Of a DNA stretch of 64,000 bases, positions 21,634 to 31,492 are shown piece after piece. Below the pieces are notes generated by a model. The model searched no databases and was not told the DNA's origin. It saw nothing but the letters and a program-made list of their open reading frames with translations. Each line of letters starts with the position of its first letter. Positions within the stretch are counted from its first letter, which is position 1. Origin of the DNA: Arthonia radiata (Eukaryota; Ascomycota; Arthoniomycetes; Arthoniales; Arthoniaceae); assembly GCA_002989075.1 (NCBI GenBank), contig PSQN01000004.1:930001-994000 (forward strand). Direction: 5' to 3'. A program made the position numbers and the translations under genes.

Positions 21634-21910
21634 GAAAGCGCAAATACTAGCGCAAACCACTGGACCTCATTTCGCTGACTGGCTGAAGTATGCCCGTACG
21701 GCTGTGCAGGACCGAGATGTTGCAGAGGTAAAACGCTCAGATCTGGCGCTGAGGTCTTGACACAACTCCCGTCCTCGCTCCGTGCTTACGTAATCTGTTT
21801 CGGGTCGCTCAGCTCATCTGCGCAGCAGAAGCGGCATTGAGCAAGGAGCATACTAATAAGTTGTGGCTACATGTTACAGGCCATAGCAGTCGGAGAAGGT
21901 GTGCGGTAGC
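21634..21910 (+). pseudogene. Decayed copy of the E-I array unit
   Basis: Two pieces survive: ARTAVQDRDVAE ending in GAG/GT at 21727 (compare FDVAE/GTAAGT of E), and from about 21807 VAQLICAAEAALSKEHTNKL then WLHVTGHSS (compare VELVCAAEAEI and HLTNHSG). The exon between has no usable start and the flanking frames are broken. This is a degraded array copy. Confidence 0.5.
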
Positions 21911-22649
21911 TTCCTAGCCGTGGTACGCGTGATCACGTGTCCACGAGACAGCGTGATAAGCTTTGGAGATGATCTACAAAGTCGCCGCTCATGACGATCA
22001 TCCTTAGAGGTACTTTTCCCAGCATGACGCTGTCATTAGAGTCCAGCCCAATTCATCGCCCCAGAACTGCAGAGTTCGGTGCCGCAGTATTTGTAAGTCC
22101 GCGCTCTACGTATTGCATTGCGTTCATGGGGGTCAAGAAACTATCAGCAAAAAACCATATCTCATCGTTGCTACCGAAGCAGGCCTCACAGGCACTAAAA
22201 CAACTGATGCTAAGTGTTAACGGCTCACTTAGGTACTTGATCAATGCCAATATCGACTACGCTGGGGCTCTGGGACGCGGCAAGCCTAGATAGGGTGGTT
22301 GCCCGACCCGTGATTCACCTCGGGACACGCGACGCCTTCCTGACCAAGTTGACACGTTGTACCAATTTGTTAGAAGGTCGCAAAGCGTTTCTGAGCTGAC
22401 GTTCCCATAGTTGTTCCCACCATCTTCTGTCAGCCGTGATGTGTCCACGATGTCGAATGTGTAACCGTTAACCGGCTAGGCACGAACAGAAAAACGTATT
22501 CATTGCAACCTTTGCTTCGATGTGGAATGAAGTGAACTATCTGGTTCTGTATTTAACCAAGTTTTCCTCCGCTCTCATTGTTGTAATTCTTTTGGTGTCC
22601 AGAGGCGGATATCTGCATCGAAGAGACCATCAAGTACGCCAAAACATAC
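21911..22649. other. Intergenic, possible further array debris
   Basis: A 100-codon plus-strand frame (21991-22293) has no match to the array or to a known family. Nothing else is supported before gene H. Confidence 0.35.
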
Positions 22650-23730
22650 ATGGCAACAACAGTGACATTCGACCATCCGGTCAGGCTACGCATCGTCGAG
22701 AAGACTCGCATGGGCAAGATATCAGCTTATGTCAGTGAGAAAGGCAGCAAGACCGATTCCACAGGGTCGCCCCTCATCTCCGGGGAGTACAAGGTCTACA
22801 CACCGACGAGCGGCCATTGTGATACTGCCAACAAAAGGTTTGTTCTTCCCAGATGCTCGCCAGCGGGAGAGAGATCGCCACCCGCGCTAAATATAATCTG
22901 TGCAGTCTTCTACCATAACGGCTCCGAAATCGGCGCCGTGAACCACTTGAGCAACCCTAACTCCACCTGGCTCATCAACACCGCCAGTCCACCAATTTGT
23001 TTCACTGCGTCGCAGCCCTATCCCGACATTGTCCAACTCAGCAGTACGAGTACGACAAGCGGCGAGCCCCGCGTGACGATAGAACTTCGAGGTCAAAAAG
23101 GAGCAAAGGGAAACTACTGCAACGTCAAATACCTGGGAAGGGACGACTTCCTTTACTTTGATCGGCGCGCCAAGCATGGAGATCAGCGCCGAGGCCCAAG
23201 TATCAGACGAGAGAGGACGCTCACTTACGTAGGAGATGTGCCGGCGCAGATGAATATTGTGGAGGTAAGGCTCCAATCGACTAGGCCTCCTGGAGTCTGG
23301 ACAAGTGCTAATTCTCTTTGCCTGTTCAAAGATCGTGCAGCTCATCTCAGCGGCCGAAGCCGAACTCAGTCTCGATATGCAGGACCATGACTGGCTGCAT
23401 CTCAAGAATCACAGTGGTATACCACGGCTTGGCACTACAGAGAGCGAACAGCCAGTTGCCGGTCCAAGCGCTACGGAGTCAGGGGATCAGGACGCTCATT
23501 CTTGGTTCCATCCGCGGGTATCTCAAGACTTTACCAGCGGTGCAAGCCACCCTCATTCCTGGTACCACCCACGGGTATCTCAAGATTGTACCAGCGGTAC
23601 AGTCCAGCCTCATTCTTGGTTTCATCCGCGGGTATCTCGAGATCTTACCAGCGGTGCAGTGCAGCCGAACGATCTCTTTCGCGAGATGTTCCACCATCCG
23701 CGGGTGCACAAAGACGATACGAAGCCGTAG
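22650..23730 (+). CDS. Array gene H: unknown protein with C-terminal 19-residue repeats
   Basis: Coding segments 22650-23264 and 23332-23730 give 337 aa if the first family intron is not removed. The start is MATTVTFDHPVRLRIVEKTR. At the family's first intron position the best-looking donor (AAAAG/GTTTGT at 22838) with acceptor GTGCAG (22905) would remove 68 nt and break the frame. The frame stays open without splicing, or with an upstream GTGATA donor (22819, 87 nt). Intron 2 (GAG/GTAAGG to CAAAG) is phase 0 as in all copies. The last exon opens IVQLISAAEAELSLD, then HLKNHSGI, and carries three 57-nt repeats encoding SW[FY]HPRVS-type units plus a degenerate fourth. No known domain; likely soluble. 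Confidence 0.6.
23497..23667 (+). repeat. Three in-frame 57-bp tandem repeats in gene H
   Basis: Units start at 23497, 23554 and 23611, exactly 57 bp apart. Each encodes 19 residues of the form HSW[FY]HPRVS[QR]D, then TSG. A degenerate fourth unit follows (MFHHPRVHKD). The repeats are absent from the other array copies. Confidence 0.85.
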
Positions 23731-24397
23731 ACTGAAGGTCAACTTACACCTGATCGCTGTTGCCATCCAGATGACAGCTGTATGGCTAAAGATAAGGCAT
23801 AGGTGCTGCACGCATCTTCGCTACGCCTAACGCTCACGAGCAGATTGAAGAAAGCTATATCTGTCCGATGTGAAGTTGTGAACTAACAGCTTTCGAGCAG
23901 CTTAGCTATCCGCCGGCCGCTCAAGGTCTTACAATATCCGAAGCTCCACCAACCTCGGAGTAGGCTGATAATCACAACACGTAGGACAGTAGCCTAGTAC
24001 TCGTTTGCATATGCTACACTGGCGTTGAGGTCGTATAGCAATAGACGGACTTGAACACAGCCAGATCTAACCACACCTAGCCTCTACTGATGTGTGATCC
24101 AAATTGGATGATTGCGTGACCCGTGACTAACAAAACGAAGCGTTTCTTTCCGGCTCGCACAGTTAGCTCTTCTGATAGAATGGCAACCGCGACGGCTGCG
24201 CCTGGTAGACCAGACATGCGCGACGCGAATGCGACGCGTCTATTAAGGACAGGTTTTACGTGCCTTCGAAGTCTGGATTTTCATGTGATAAGTCATTTCA
24301 TGCGTTCCACTGGATACTCTCTCTTCGCATATTGTTCCGTTGATGTCCTGCAAGGGACCGCTTGAGTTCGAACAAGACACAATTAAACGTCCCAAGA
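23731..24397. other. Intergenic between H and I
   Basis: About 0.67 kb with no supported gene or array remnant. Confidence 0.4.
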
Positions 24398-25115
24398 ATG
24401 GCAACACCTACAACCTTCAACCATGCGGTCAACCTGCTCGTTGTGGAGGACACATTCGACGCCAGAATCACCGCGTATTTGACTACCATGCCAGGCAGCA
24501 CGACCGGAACTCCTGCCGAGCTCTTCCTCGAGGGCCATTACAAAGCCGGAACACTCGTCACCGGCACCGCAAACAATCACGAGACACGTTCGTCCTCTTT
24601 TCACGCCTATCACTCAAAGCAACCTCTCCCCAAACTAATAAATAAACCTTTAGACTTTGGCCTCCCCAACAACCACTGGATTGGCACCACCTACCACATG
24701 AGTCCGCACCACATAGCTTTCACCGCCCCCAAACGAACTCTCTACCAATTTGATATGGACTCTCGTAGCGTTAAGCTAGAAAAAGCAGCCGCGACCGACG
24801 GCACCGGCGGGCAGTCCGTCGAGCTGATCGTTGAAAGGGGGACCGGATGTCGCTGCCGCATAGACTACCCGGGAAGCTCCGATGTCGATCTTTACGTGCG
24901 AAAAGCGGACAAATGGAAGCACACGACGTGTCCGCTGAAGAGGAAGCGTCAGGTGATCAGGTATACGGGAATCGTAACGGAGGGCAGGGACGTTCTGGAG
25001 GTAAGTCCCTCATGATCGTAATGCGCTTGCGTGCCACCGTTAGTGCAGGTGAGCGATCTTGCTAATGTGACGGTGCCGCTAGGTCGTCCAGCTCATCTGC
25101 GCGGCCGAGGCGTAG
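24398..25115 (+). CDS. Array gene I: three-exon unknown protein truncated by a stop in the signature motif
   Basis: Exons 24398-24587, 24654-25000 and 25083-25115 code 189 aa, phases 1 and 0. The start is MATPTTFNHAVNLLVVEDTF, aligned with MATTVTFDHPVRLRIVEKTR of H. Exon 1 ends TANNHET, as in the other copies. Exon 3 reads VVQLICAAEA then TAG. The same frame continues open for 56 codons after the stop and stays homologous: INMDRYSGLWAHLTNLT against ITMARGGFGWPHLTNHSG of FG, ending at TAA 25286. The position of the TAG is Glu (GAG) in the intact copies, so one base change explains it. The product would lack the conserved tail. No known domain or signal peptide. Confidence 0.65.
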
Positions 25116-25981
25116 ATCAACATGGATCGTTACTCTGGTCTATGGGCGCATTTGACCAATCTCACGTGCATTCAACGGGTTCGACCGCAGTCTGTTGCAG
25201 GAAGTGCACAGCCCGAAGACCCACAGACGACGCAGCCCGCTGGTCTTTTCAACTCGCTGCTGCATCCTGGCTTTTTCGAGAGATAATCAGATTTGGCGCA
25301 GAATTGGCGCCCTCAAGCATCGACTTCCAACGTTGGCACTCACCTTATGGCGCATCCAAATCACGACCTTGGAGTATAGAGGCCTCGAACCTCCATACGA
25401 AGTGCAATGGTGTTGAAAATCAAAGGTTGAATCGATAAAGAGAAAGGTAGCAGGCTACCTTGCTCCTATATATATTCGCATATAGATCGGGTGGCGGGAT
25501 ACCGCCAAGCCTTCCCAGCCCGCCTCTTTTTCAACAAATGGATATTGAAGTATGTCCTTTAAGATGACAGACCTAAGTCGTAAAGCCTGCGTAGGCCTGC
25601 AATAGCTCCCGAGTCTCATAATAATAGGTCTGTCTAGTAACACCAAGTTTGAACCTCGGTGGCGTCAGAAGGCGGAAACTGGGTTGCCTACATTGGGACG
25701 GCAACCGGAGCCTACTGTTGGGATACGTATCACTAATGTCAGTACATGTCAGAGGCCAGGGGCCGTACAATGCTTCGATACGATATTTCGTATATAGTAG
25801 AGTATGGGGATGGCATGGATGTATAGGTATAGGTATAAACAACAATGTATGACTCCGCTGCCGCATCCACGTAGCTTACCTACATGCCCCTACCTTCAAC
25901 TACCAAGGATACCATGCATAAGAGTCCAGACAAATTGGTAAAGATTGCTATTCTATCCCTTCCTGCCCGACGGAATCTGGA
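25116..25981. other. Remnant tail of gene I, then intergenic
   Basis: 25116-25286 holds the untranslated but still homologous tail of gene I. The rest is AT-rich in places (TATATATAT near 25470) with no supported gene. Confidence 0.45.
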
Positions 25982-27730
25982 TCAAATGCTGCTCTCGTTG
26001 TAGCTCGTCAAAAGCGAAGGCATAAGTCTGCATCTGTGGCAGACCGGGTTTTGCCAACGCTTGCTAGACCCTTCTTGACTGGGAAGCGCGTCAAATAGCT
26101 CGGCTGGGCCGCTTTCGAGTAAAAAGTCCACCCGGTCGCGATCATCCTCCTGCCAAAGGTCCACGTAGTGTTTCTCGGAAGTCGCGTGACGTTTTCCACG
26201 ACATTTGCACTCTGCAAACATTTGTGTCTTTGTCGACCCCTTGAAAAAGGGAGCCAGGAGGCCCCAAGCCGAACAGTGAAGGTCTTCGGGCAAAGCTTCC
26301 TCAAAAGTGTTGCTCAGTTTGGTTGGCTCCCAATCTTTACTGGACTGGCCCGAGAGGACGATCTTCAACGCCCCAGAGTGGGCGAGAAGGTCGAAAACAC
26401 AAAAGAAGTCATGAAAGAACGAGCACGGCGATCGAGACCCTTTCGAAGTGCCGATTGCGCAGCGTAGAAAGGTCGAGGAGGTGTCAGATGCGCCTTCAAA
26501 GCGCACGATGATGGTAACAAAGTATGTGTCCTGGTATGCTTTCTGCACATCGCCGAACGTGAAATCAGCCAGCTGAATCAGCTCACTATTGTCGACCGAT
26601 AAGTGCCAAGGCTGCGACCAAAGCCAACGATCCAGATCTCCCAGATCCAGAAGCTCGGGTATAAAGCTGGCTGCTTTGATGAGGTCCGCAATGTGCTGCA
26701 AACTGCCATTAGGCACAATCGCTCCGGACGAGGTCGCGGTGAAGACCGGGTTGATCATGCCGAAGACTTCGTGCGCCGCTCCAAATGGGGGTTTGCTGAA
26801 ACTGAGGCTGGCCATAAGCGCATGGTCGAAGGTCGTTTGCAAAGCTCAGAGATTTGTTCAACCAATTTTGGCCACGAGGACGAGCGCTGAATCGCCTGCT
26901 GCCTACAACGAGTGTATTTCCCACCAGATGCCATCGGTGCCAAAGGTTTCGTTCCCCTAGATCTTCAGATACATCGGCAGCTCCGTAAATCTGGACGTCC
27001 GACACTTCAGTATTATGGAAGAGAGCTTGGGTAATGAACCTATCACCGTGGGAAAGTCGCTCCAAAGTCTCATGTAATCCTTCTGTGTCAATCCTCCTAT
27101 GCTCGAATTCTTCAGGCATATAGCCGCCAGCGGAAGGGGTGAGGAAATGTATCCCTTCAGGCGTTTCTATGCGATCATGAGCTATCATCATAGACCATGG
27201 AATCGAGCAGGGACCTACTAGCAGAAGTGCTGACCTTCTCTTAGCTTTTCTTGACGAAGTTGTCCATTGTACTCCTTTCCAGTTTGACGCCATCACGGAG
27301 GACAACTGTGTCGTTCCCGCTCGCATGCTTCCGTTTCTGACACTTGGCAACAACGATTTGCATATCCTCTTTGCTCACATACTTCCGATCAAGGCCCCAA
27401 TGCTTGATTTTGTTGCGCCACTGTCGCAACCTGGGTGCGTTAGAATTCGAAAGCTACAAAATGGTGAAGCTTCTCTCACTACCCACCCTGCATGAAAGTT
27501 TTTCTCGGCTTTCACGATTTGAATAACATCCTCTAGACGTCTATTGTCGTCGCAGTATAGCCGCTTCACAAAAGGTTGGAGAGAATTCCATTCCTCCGTT
27601 GTGTGACGCTGGCGAGTCTCATTGGGGTTACTACGACCCTGAGCCAACGCATTCGCTGCGGCTGTTGTTGTTGTTGTTGCTGCTGCTCCGGGTTCACGCT
27701 GCGGACCAACGCCTAGGCAGCAATGTCGCG
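25982..27730 (-). CDS. Clr5-domain protein (five or more exons, start unresolved)
   Basis: Exons that close in frame: about 27487-27730, 27246-27430 (or ending 27273), 26973-27166, 26768-26898 and 25982-26702. The N-terminal part has a Clr5 domain: HTTEEWNSLQPFVKRLYCDD, EDVIQIVKAEKNFHAG, then LRQWRNKIKHWGLDRKYV split by an intron. Clr5 was named for a fission yeast silencing factor; in Pezizomycotina it is common in proteins of unknown role, presumably nuclear. After it come TPEGIHFLTPS, typical of the family, and a 240-codon last exon without known motifs. The exon 2 to 3 junction is unclear: the family-like end (NFVKKK) needs a GC donor (A/GCTAAG), while a canonical GTACAA lies 27 nt upstream. 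No in-frame ATG is found in the first exon, so a short upstream exon is likely. A poly-Thr/Ala tract precedes the domain. Confidence 0.6.
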
Positions 27731-29173
27731 AAATTGAACCATCTTTGCAGGCGAACAACAGAAGTTGAACGAGGGGCCCACTCGCACACTAAATGGAAGA
27801 GCTTGGTCTTTGTACAACCTACTTGTCCAATCATCGACCGGTTCAAACGTGCAGTAGCCCTACGAAATAGTACGTACTGCTGCCAAGCCTAGGTCGCTGA
27901 CGAGACCTGATGACGACCAATCGCGCGAAGCGTACAGACGTGCAATAGGCCCTCCAGCCCCTTGTCGTGTATCAGTCTCCAGCATCTGCCTGTTGGCTCG
28001 CATCACCCGCGCATACCGGCTTAAAAGAGCTGCTGCTGGTCGGGTTTACGAAAGTGCAATATCGTTTCCAGCATGTATGAGTGCATGGTGAGAGATGATG
28101 GCGAAACGAGTGAAAGTGCAAACGCTGTATTCGGCCAGGTCCGGTAATGATTGACATGCCAAAAGTGCGCCGGCCTCCATTGGTCTACGATGTGGCCTCG
28201 ATCTAGACGACGTTGGAGATTTTCTAGTGTTCAGATTGGATTTGAGCTGGCTTTTACCTGCCATCGGCGGTAATGAGTTTTATCAAAGGCAACCTCTGCT
28301 GAAACTCAGTGCTCTCTCAACAGTCGTCATGAGCAACATAAATACGCAACATGAGAGCATTTTCCGTTTCTGCTTCTGCTTGTTTTGACCGTTCGTCACC
28401 CACAAAACTCACTCACCAATCAACCATTAAAGTTGTAAGTCAGTTCCCAGCTGTGTTATCCGTGTAAGATGCGAACATTCGTGGGGAGGCTCACACCTAC
28501 CGTCACATCGTCTGACAACGTATTTCAGTCGAAGTGTCTTGCCGTTACGCCATCTTGTTACGTCAGTGAATGTGTACTCCACTGCCTCTTGAAATGCTCT
28601 CAGCAGCTCCAAGCAGGCCCCTTAAGGCACGCTCGACTCGATTACCATGGCAGCCGACAAAGACGCCTCTCTTGAGAAGCCCAGGGCACAGCAGACAGAC
28701 CAAACTGGCAGTTTCGACCAGACCAAGTGAGCACAATGCCCAAGACAATCTGCCACTGCACTCATTGTCACTGGCCCAGTGCTCACCGCTTGCTCATCTG
28801 GGAGGTCTCTGAACATCAGCAGTACCATTCATTGCCCGAATCTCTATCACAACTTTCTGTTGTACCTAACACGATGCATCCAGCAGAAATTTTCAGGAGG
28901 GGGTCATGCTCGCAGCTCGTTGAAGACTACCTGCGCGACTATCCAACCTGTAACTCGTTTTCCACTGCCGTAAGAGGTTGGTAGACGCGGCTTCTAGATC
29001 AAAGGTCAGTGCAGCTTGCTTCGCCGCGAAGACTTTGTGGGTATACGCCGGACAGAGGACCAGACATTCCTCAGTTTTTGATACGAAGGGCTTTAAAGCG
29101 AGGAGCAAAGATTGTATGTATAGCAATACAATCCCTCCTCCTCCCAAACAATATCCTACACACCCCTCACCCC
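27731..29173. other. Intergenic between Clr5 gene and LCB1
   Basis: About 1.4 kb, which should include the Clr5 gene's missing first exon and promoter. Several frames of 60-100 codons occur, but none has homologs in the window or a domain I recognise. Confidence 0.4.
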
Positions 29174-30927
29174 TCACCGTCGTCTCCCAAAAACCCTCCC
29201 CACACCCCCCCTCACCACACCCCCCGCCTTCTCCACCTCCTTCTTACTCAACCCCAAACTCACGCAAACCTTCACCGCAGGCCTGACATTCCACCCCTGA
29301 TCCTTCGCGCCCACCCCCACAGGCACAGGCATACTCTTCAACCGCGTCACCAGCACGCCCTGCCCCAAACACTCATCCACAACCTCCTGCAGCACCTGCT
29401 CCACCTCCTCCCTGCTCCACCCGCGGGCCGCAACAATCTCCTCCCGCACGCAGAGAACACTCATCGGCACCTCCGCACTGCTCGTCACCTCCACCCACTC
29501 GGACCGCTCCAGCTGCGCGCGCATCACTCGGCTCAACTCCCGCAGGTCGCGCACGTAGCTCGGGTCTTTATCCAGCATTCCAACGGTCTCCGAGGCGGTC
29601 GTGGCCAACATCGCGGGTAAGGCAGCGGAGAAGGTGTAGGCGGCGCTGCTGATGCGCTGGTGCTCGACGATGTCCGCCGCGCCGGCGCAGAAGCCCCCGC
29701 CGGCGCAGAGTGCGCCCGCGAGCGAGCCGATGATCATGTCGACGAGCGTGGGGTCGACGTTGGAGTGCTCGGTCAGGCCGCGGCCGTGGCGGCCGAGGAC
29801 GGCGTAGGAGTGGCTCTCGTCGAGGATGAGGCGGAATTTATGGTGGAGTTTGAGGTCGATCTGTGGGAAATTAGATGTTCACTCTGCTGATGTGTAGAGG
29901 CTCGAGTGTGAAGATTCAGGTCAAAGAGGGAGCCTGGGGGTCAATGGGGAGAGGCGAAGCGGGGAGGACGTACCAGCTTAGGGAGATTAGCAATGTCCCC
30001 GACGTTCTCAAAGACGCCTTCTGTGACGATAAATCGTCTCGTTAACGGCCTTCCCGCCTGCTCCCTCGTGACCTTCTGCAGCACCGTCTGCAAGTCCTCA
30101 TAATCATTGTGCTCATACCACTTGACCGTACTCCGCGAAATTTGTATGCCCTTCCTAACGGCATAGCTCACGGCCTTGTCCGCCACTATGATATCGCCTC
30201 TCTTGCTGAAACTGGGTATCACGCTGCTGACCGTACTCAAAGCCTGTGCATACATGATGCAGGCGTCGACACCTATGTGCGCGGCGATGTCCGCCTCGGT
30301 CTTCATGTGCACGTCTTGCGTCCCATAGAAGCCAGGCGGCGAGCAGGGTCCAACGCCGTAGGCGTGTAGGGTCTCGATGGCCTTCTCTTTGAGGACGGGC
30401 TGATCGGCGAAGTTGTAGAAGTTAAGGGAGGCGAGGTTGGTGACGGTTCGGCCATTGGCAAGTTTGGTTTTCGGGGAGGTGGGTCTGGAGATGCGTCAGC
30501 ATTGAGGTTGCAGTGGGATAGGGAAGCAGTGGAAGACAAACCCAACTATGATGGGCCGCTTCTCAAGCTCTGCCTCCTCGAAGGGCGTGAGCGGCGCGAC
30601 GAGAGGTTCAGGCGTCCATTCTTCGACGAGCTCGTCGACTTCCTGCAGTGCGGTTAGGCGCATGTCCGAAGGTGCTCCGGGGGCAGTACGTACATCTTCG
30701 GTCAGCTTGGCATATCCCTTCTGCTTCCGCACGGAATATGATGGCGCGAGTAGGTACCGTACGAAGAAGAGGAAGAGGAAGAGTTCGATTGCGGATCTTA
30801 TGGGGTCGTCCTGGTAGCTAGACTTGACGTAGCGGAGAGCGATCGCCGAGCCAGGGATCTTTTGTGCTTGTAGCGCAAGATTGTCTAATACTGATTGGAA
30901 CTGTGCAGGAATCTCGTGCCAGTCCAT
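29174..30927 (-). CDS. LCB1: Serine palmitoyltransferase subunit 1 (LCB1)
   Basis: Exons 30542-30927, 29974-30484 and 29174-29860 code 527 aa (yeast Lcb1 is 558). With Lcb2 it forms the ER enzyme that condenses serine and palmitoyl-CoA, the first committed step of sphingolipid synthesis. An N-terminal membrane segment lies at about residues 43-58 (IELFLFLFFVRYLLA). The alpha-oxoamine synthase fold shows LASLNFYNFADQP, YGVGPCSPPGFYGTQDVHM, YAQALSTVSSVIPSFSKRGD and DESHSYAVLGRHGRGLTEH. As expected for Lcb1, the PLP-binding Lys of Lcb2 is absent. The Cys in GVGPC is the position mutated in human HSAN1. Introns: GTTTGT to CTCCAG (phase 2) and GTACGT to CACAG (phase 0). The C-terminal exon is unusually GC-rich and C-rich on the plus strand. 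The start ATG at 30927 gives MDWHEIPAQFQSVLDNLALQ. Confidence 0.95.
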
Positions 30928-31492
30928 CGCATTAAGTTGCGCAGTATGTACTGTCGTCCAACTTCAATAGCATGAAGATGTACAGGAGCGCTCGTTTTCG
31001 TTTTGGAGGAAGTCGCGGTACTTCCCGCATAGGCAGTCACGGATGCAGCTTGAACGGAATTGATTTTGGCACGCCATGTGCATGCCTTCGCTGTGCATAC
31101 TAGGTGGTGGCATAAGAGGGACAGAGAGACCGGAGGGACATAGCGGCAGGTGAAAGCGTGGAAAACAGTAAGAAGCTAGAGTCTGATGGCCCATTTTTAC
31201 ATTCAGATTTGCAGACATTCAGTGCTGCTCTAATTATGTACCCAGCAATGCAAATTGTTCATTGCAACCCATCCGCAGAAAGCCGCTACATCGTACAAAG
31301 GAGTGAACAAAACGCCCATAATGCTCTCTCGCCTTGAGAATGTAAATGTGGAGACGAGTCTCCGTTTTTTGCTTTGCACAAGGATCACTTCTGCGTCCTT
31401 ATGCCGTCCGTAAATATCGAGTACTACCGTAATGCATCATAGTGAGCCACAAGCTGGTTTGTATGCTCATCTCAAGCGGAAGAGATGCGTAC
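30928..31492. other. Intergenic between LCB1 start and FKS1 end
   Basis: About 0.57 kb containing the LCB1 promoter and FKS1 3' flank. No gene is supported. Confidence 0.5.

Noticed and set aside
25600-25680. tRNA-like T-arm (GGTTCAAAC within a short hairpin, minus strand)
   Set aside because: The stem does not pair in the standard register, and no D-arm, anticodon arm or acceptor stem could be built.
28046-28264. 72-codon minus-strand frame starting with an ATG
   Set aside because: Short, no domain, no splice partner found. Could be an exon, but nothing supports it.
30301-30360. CSPPGFYG in LCB1 as an unusual active-region change
   Set aside because: The animal form is CGPRGFYG, but yeast has CGPAGFYG. 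The position is variable in fungi, so it is not striking.
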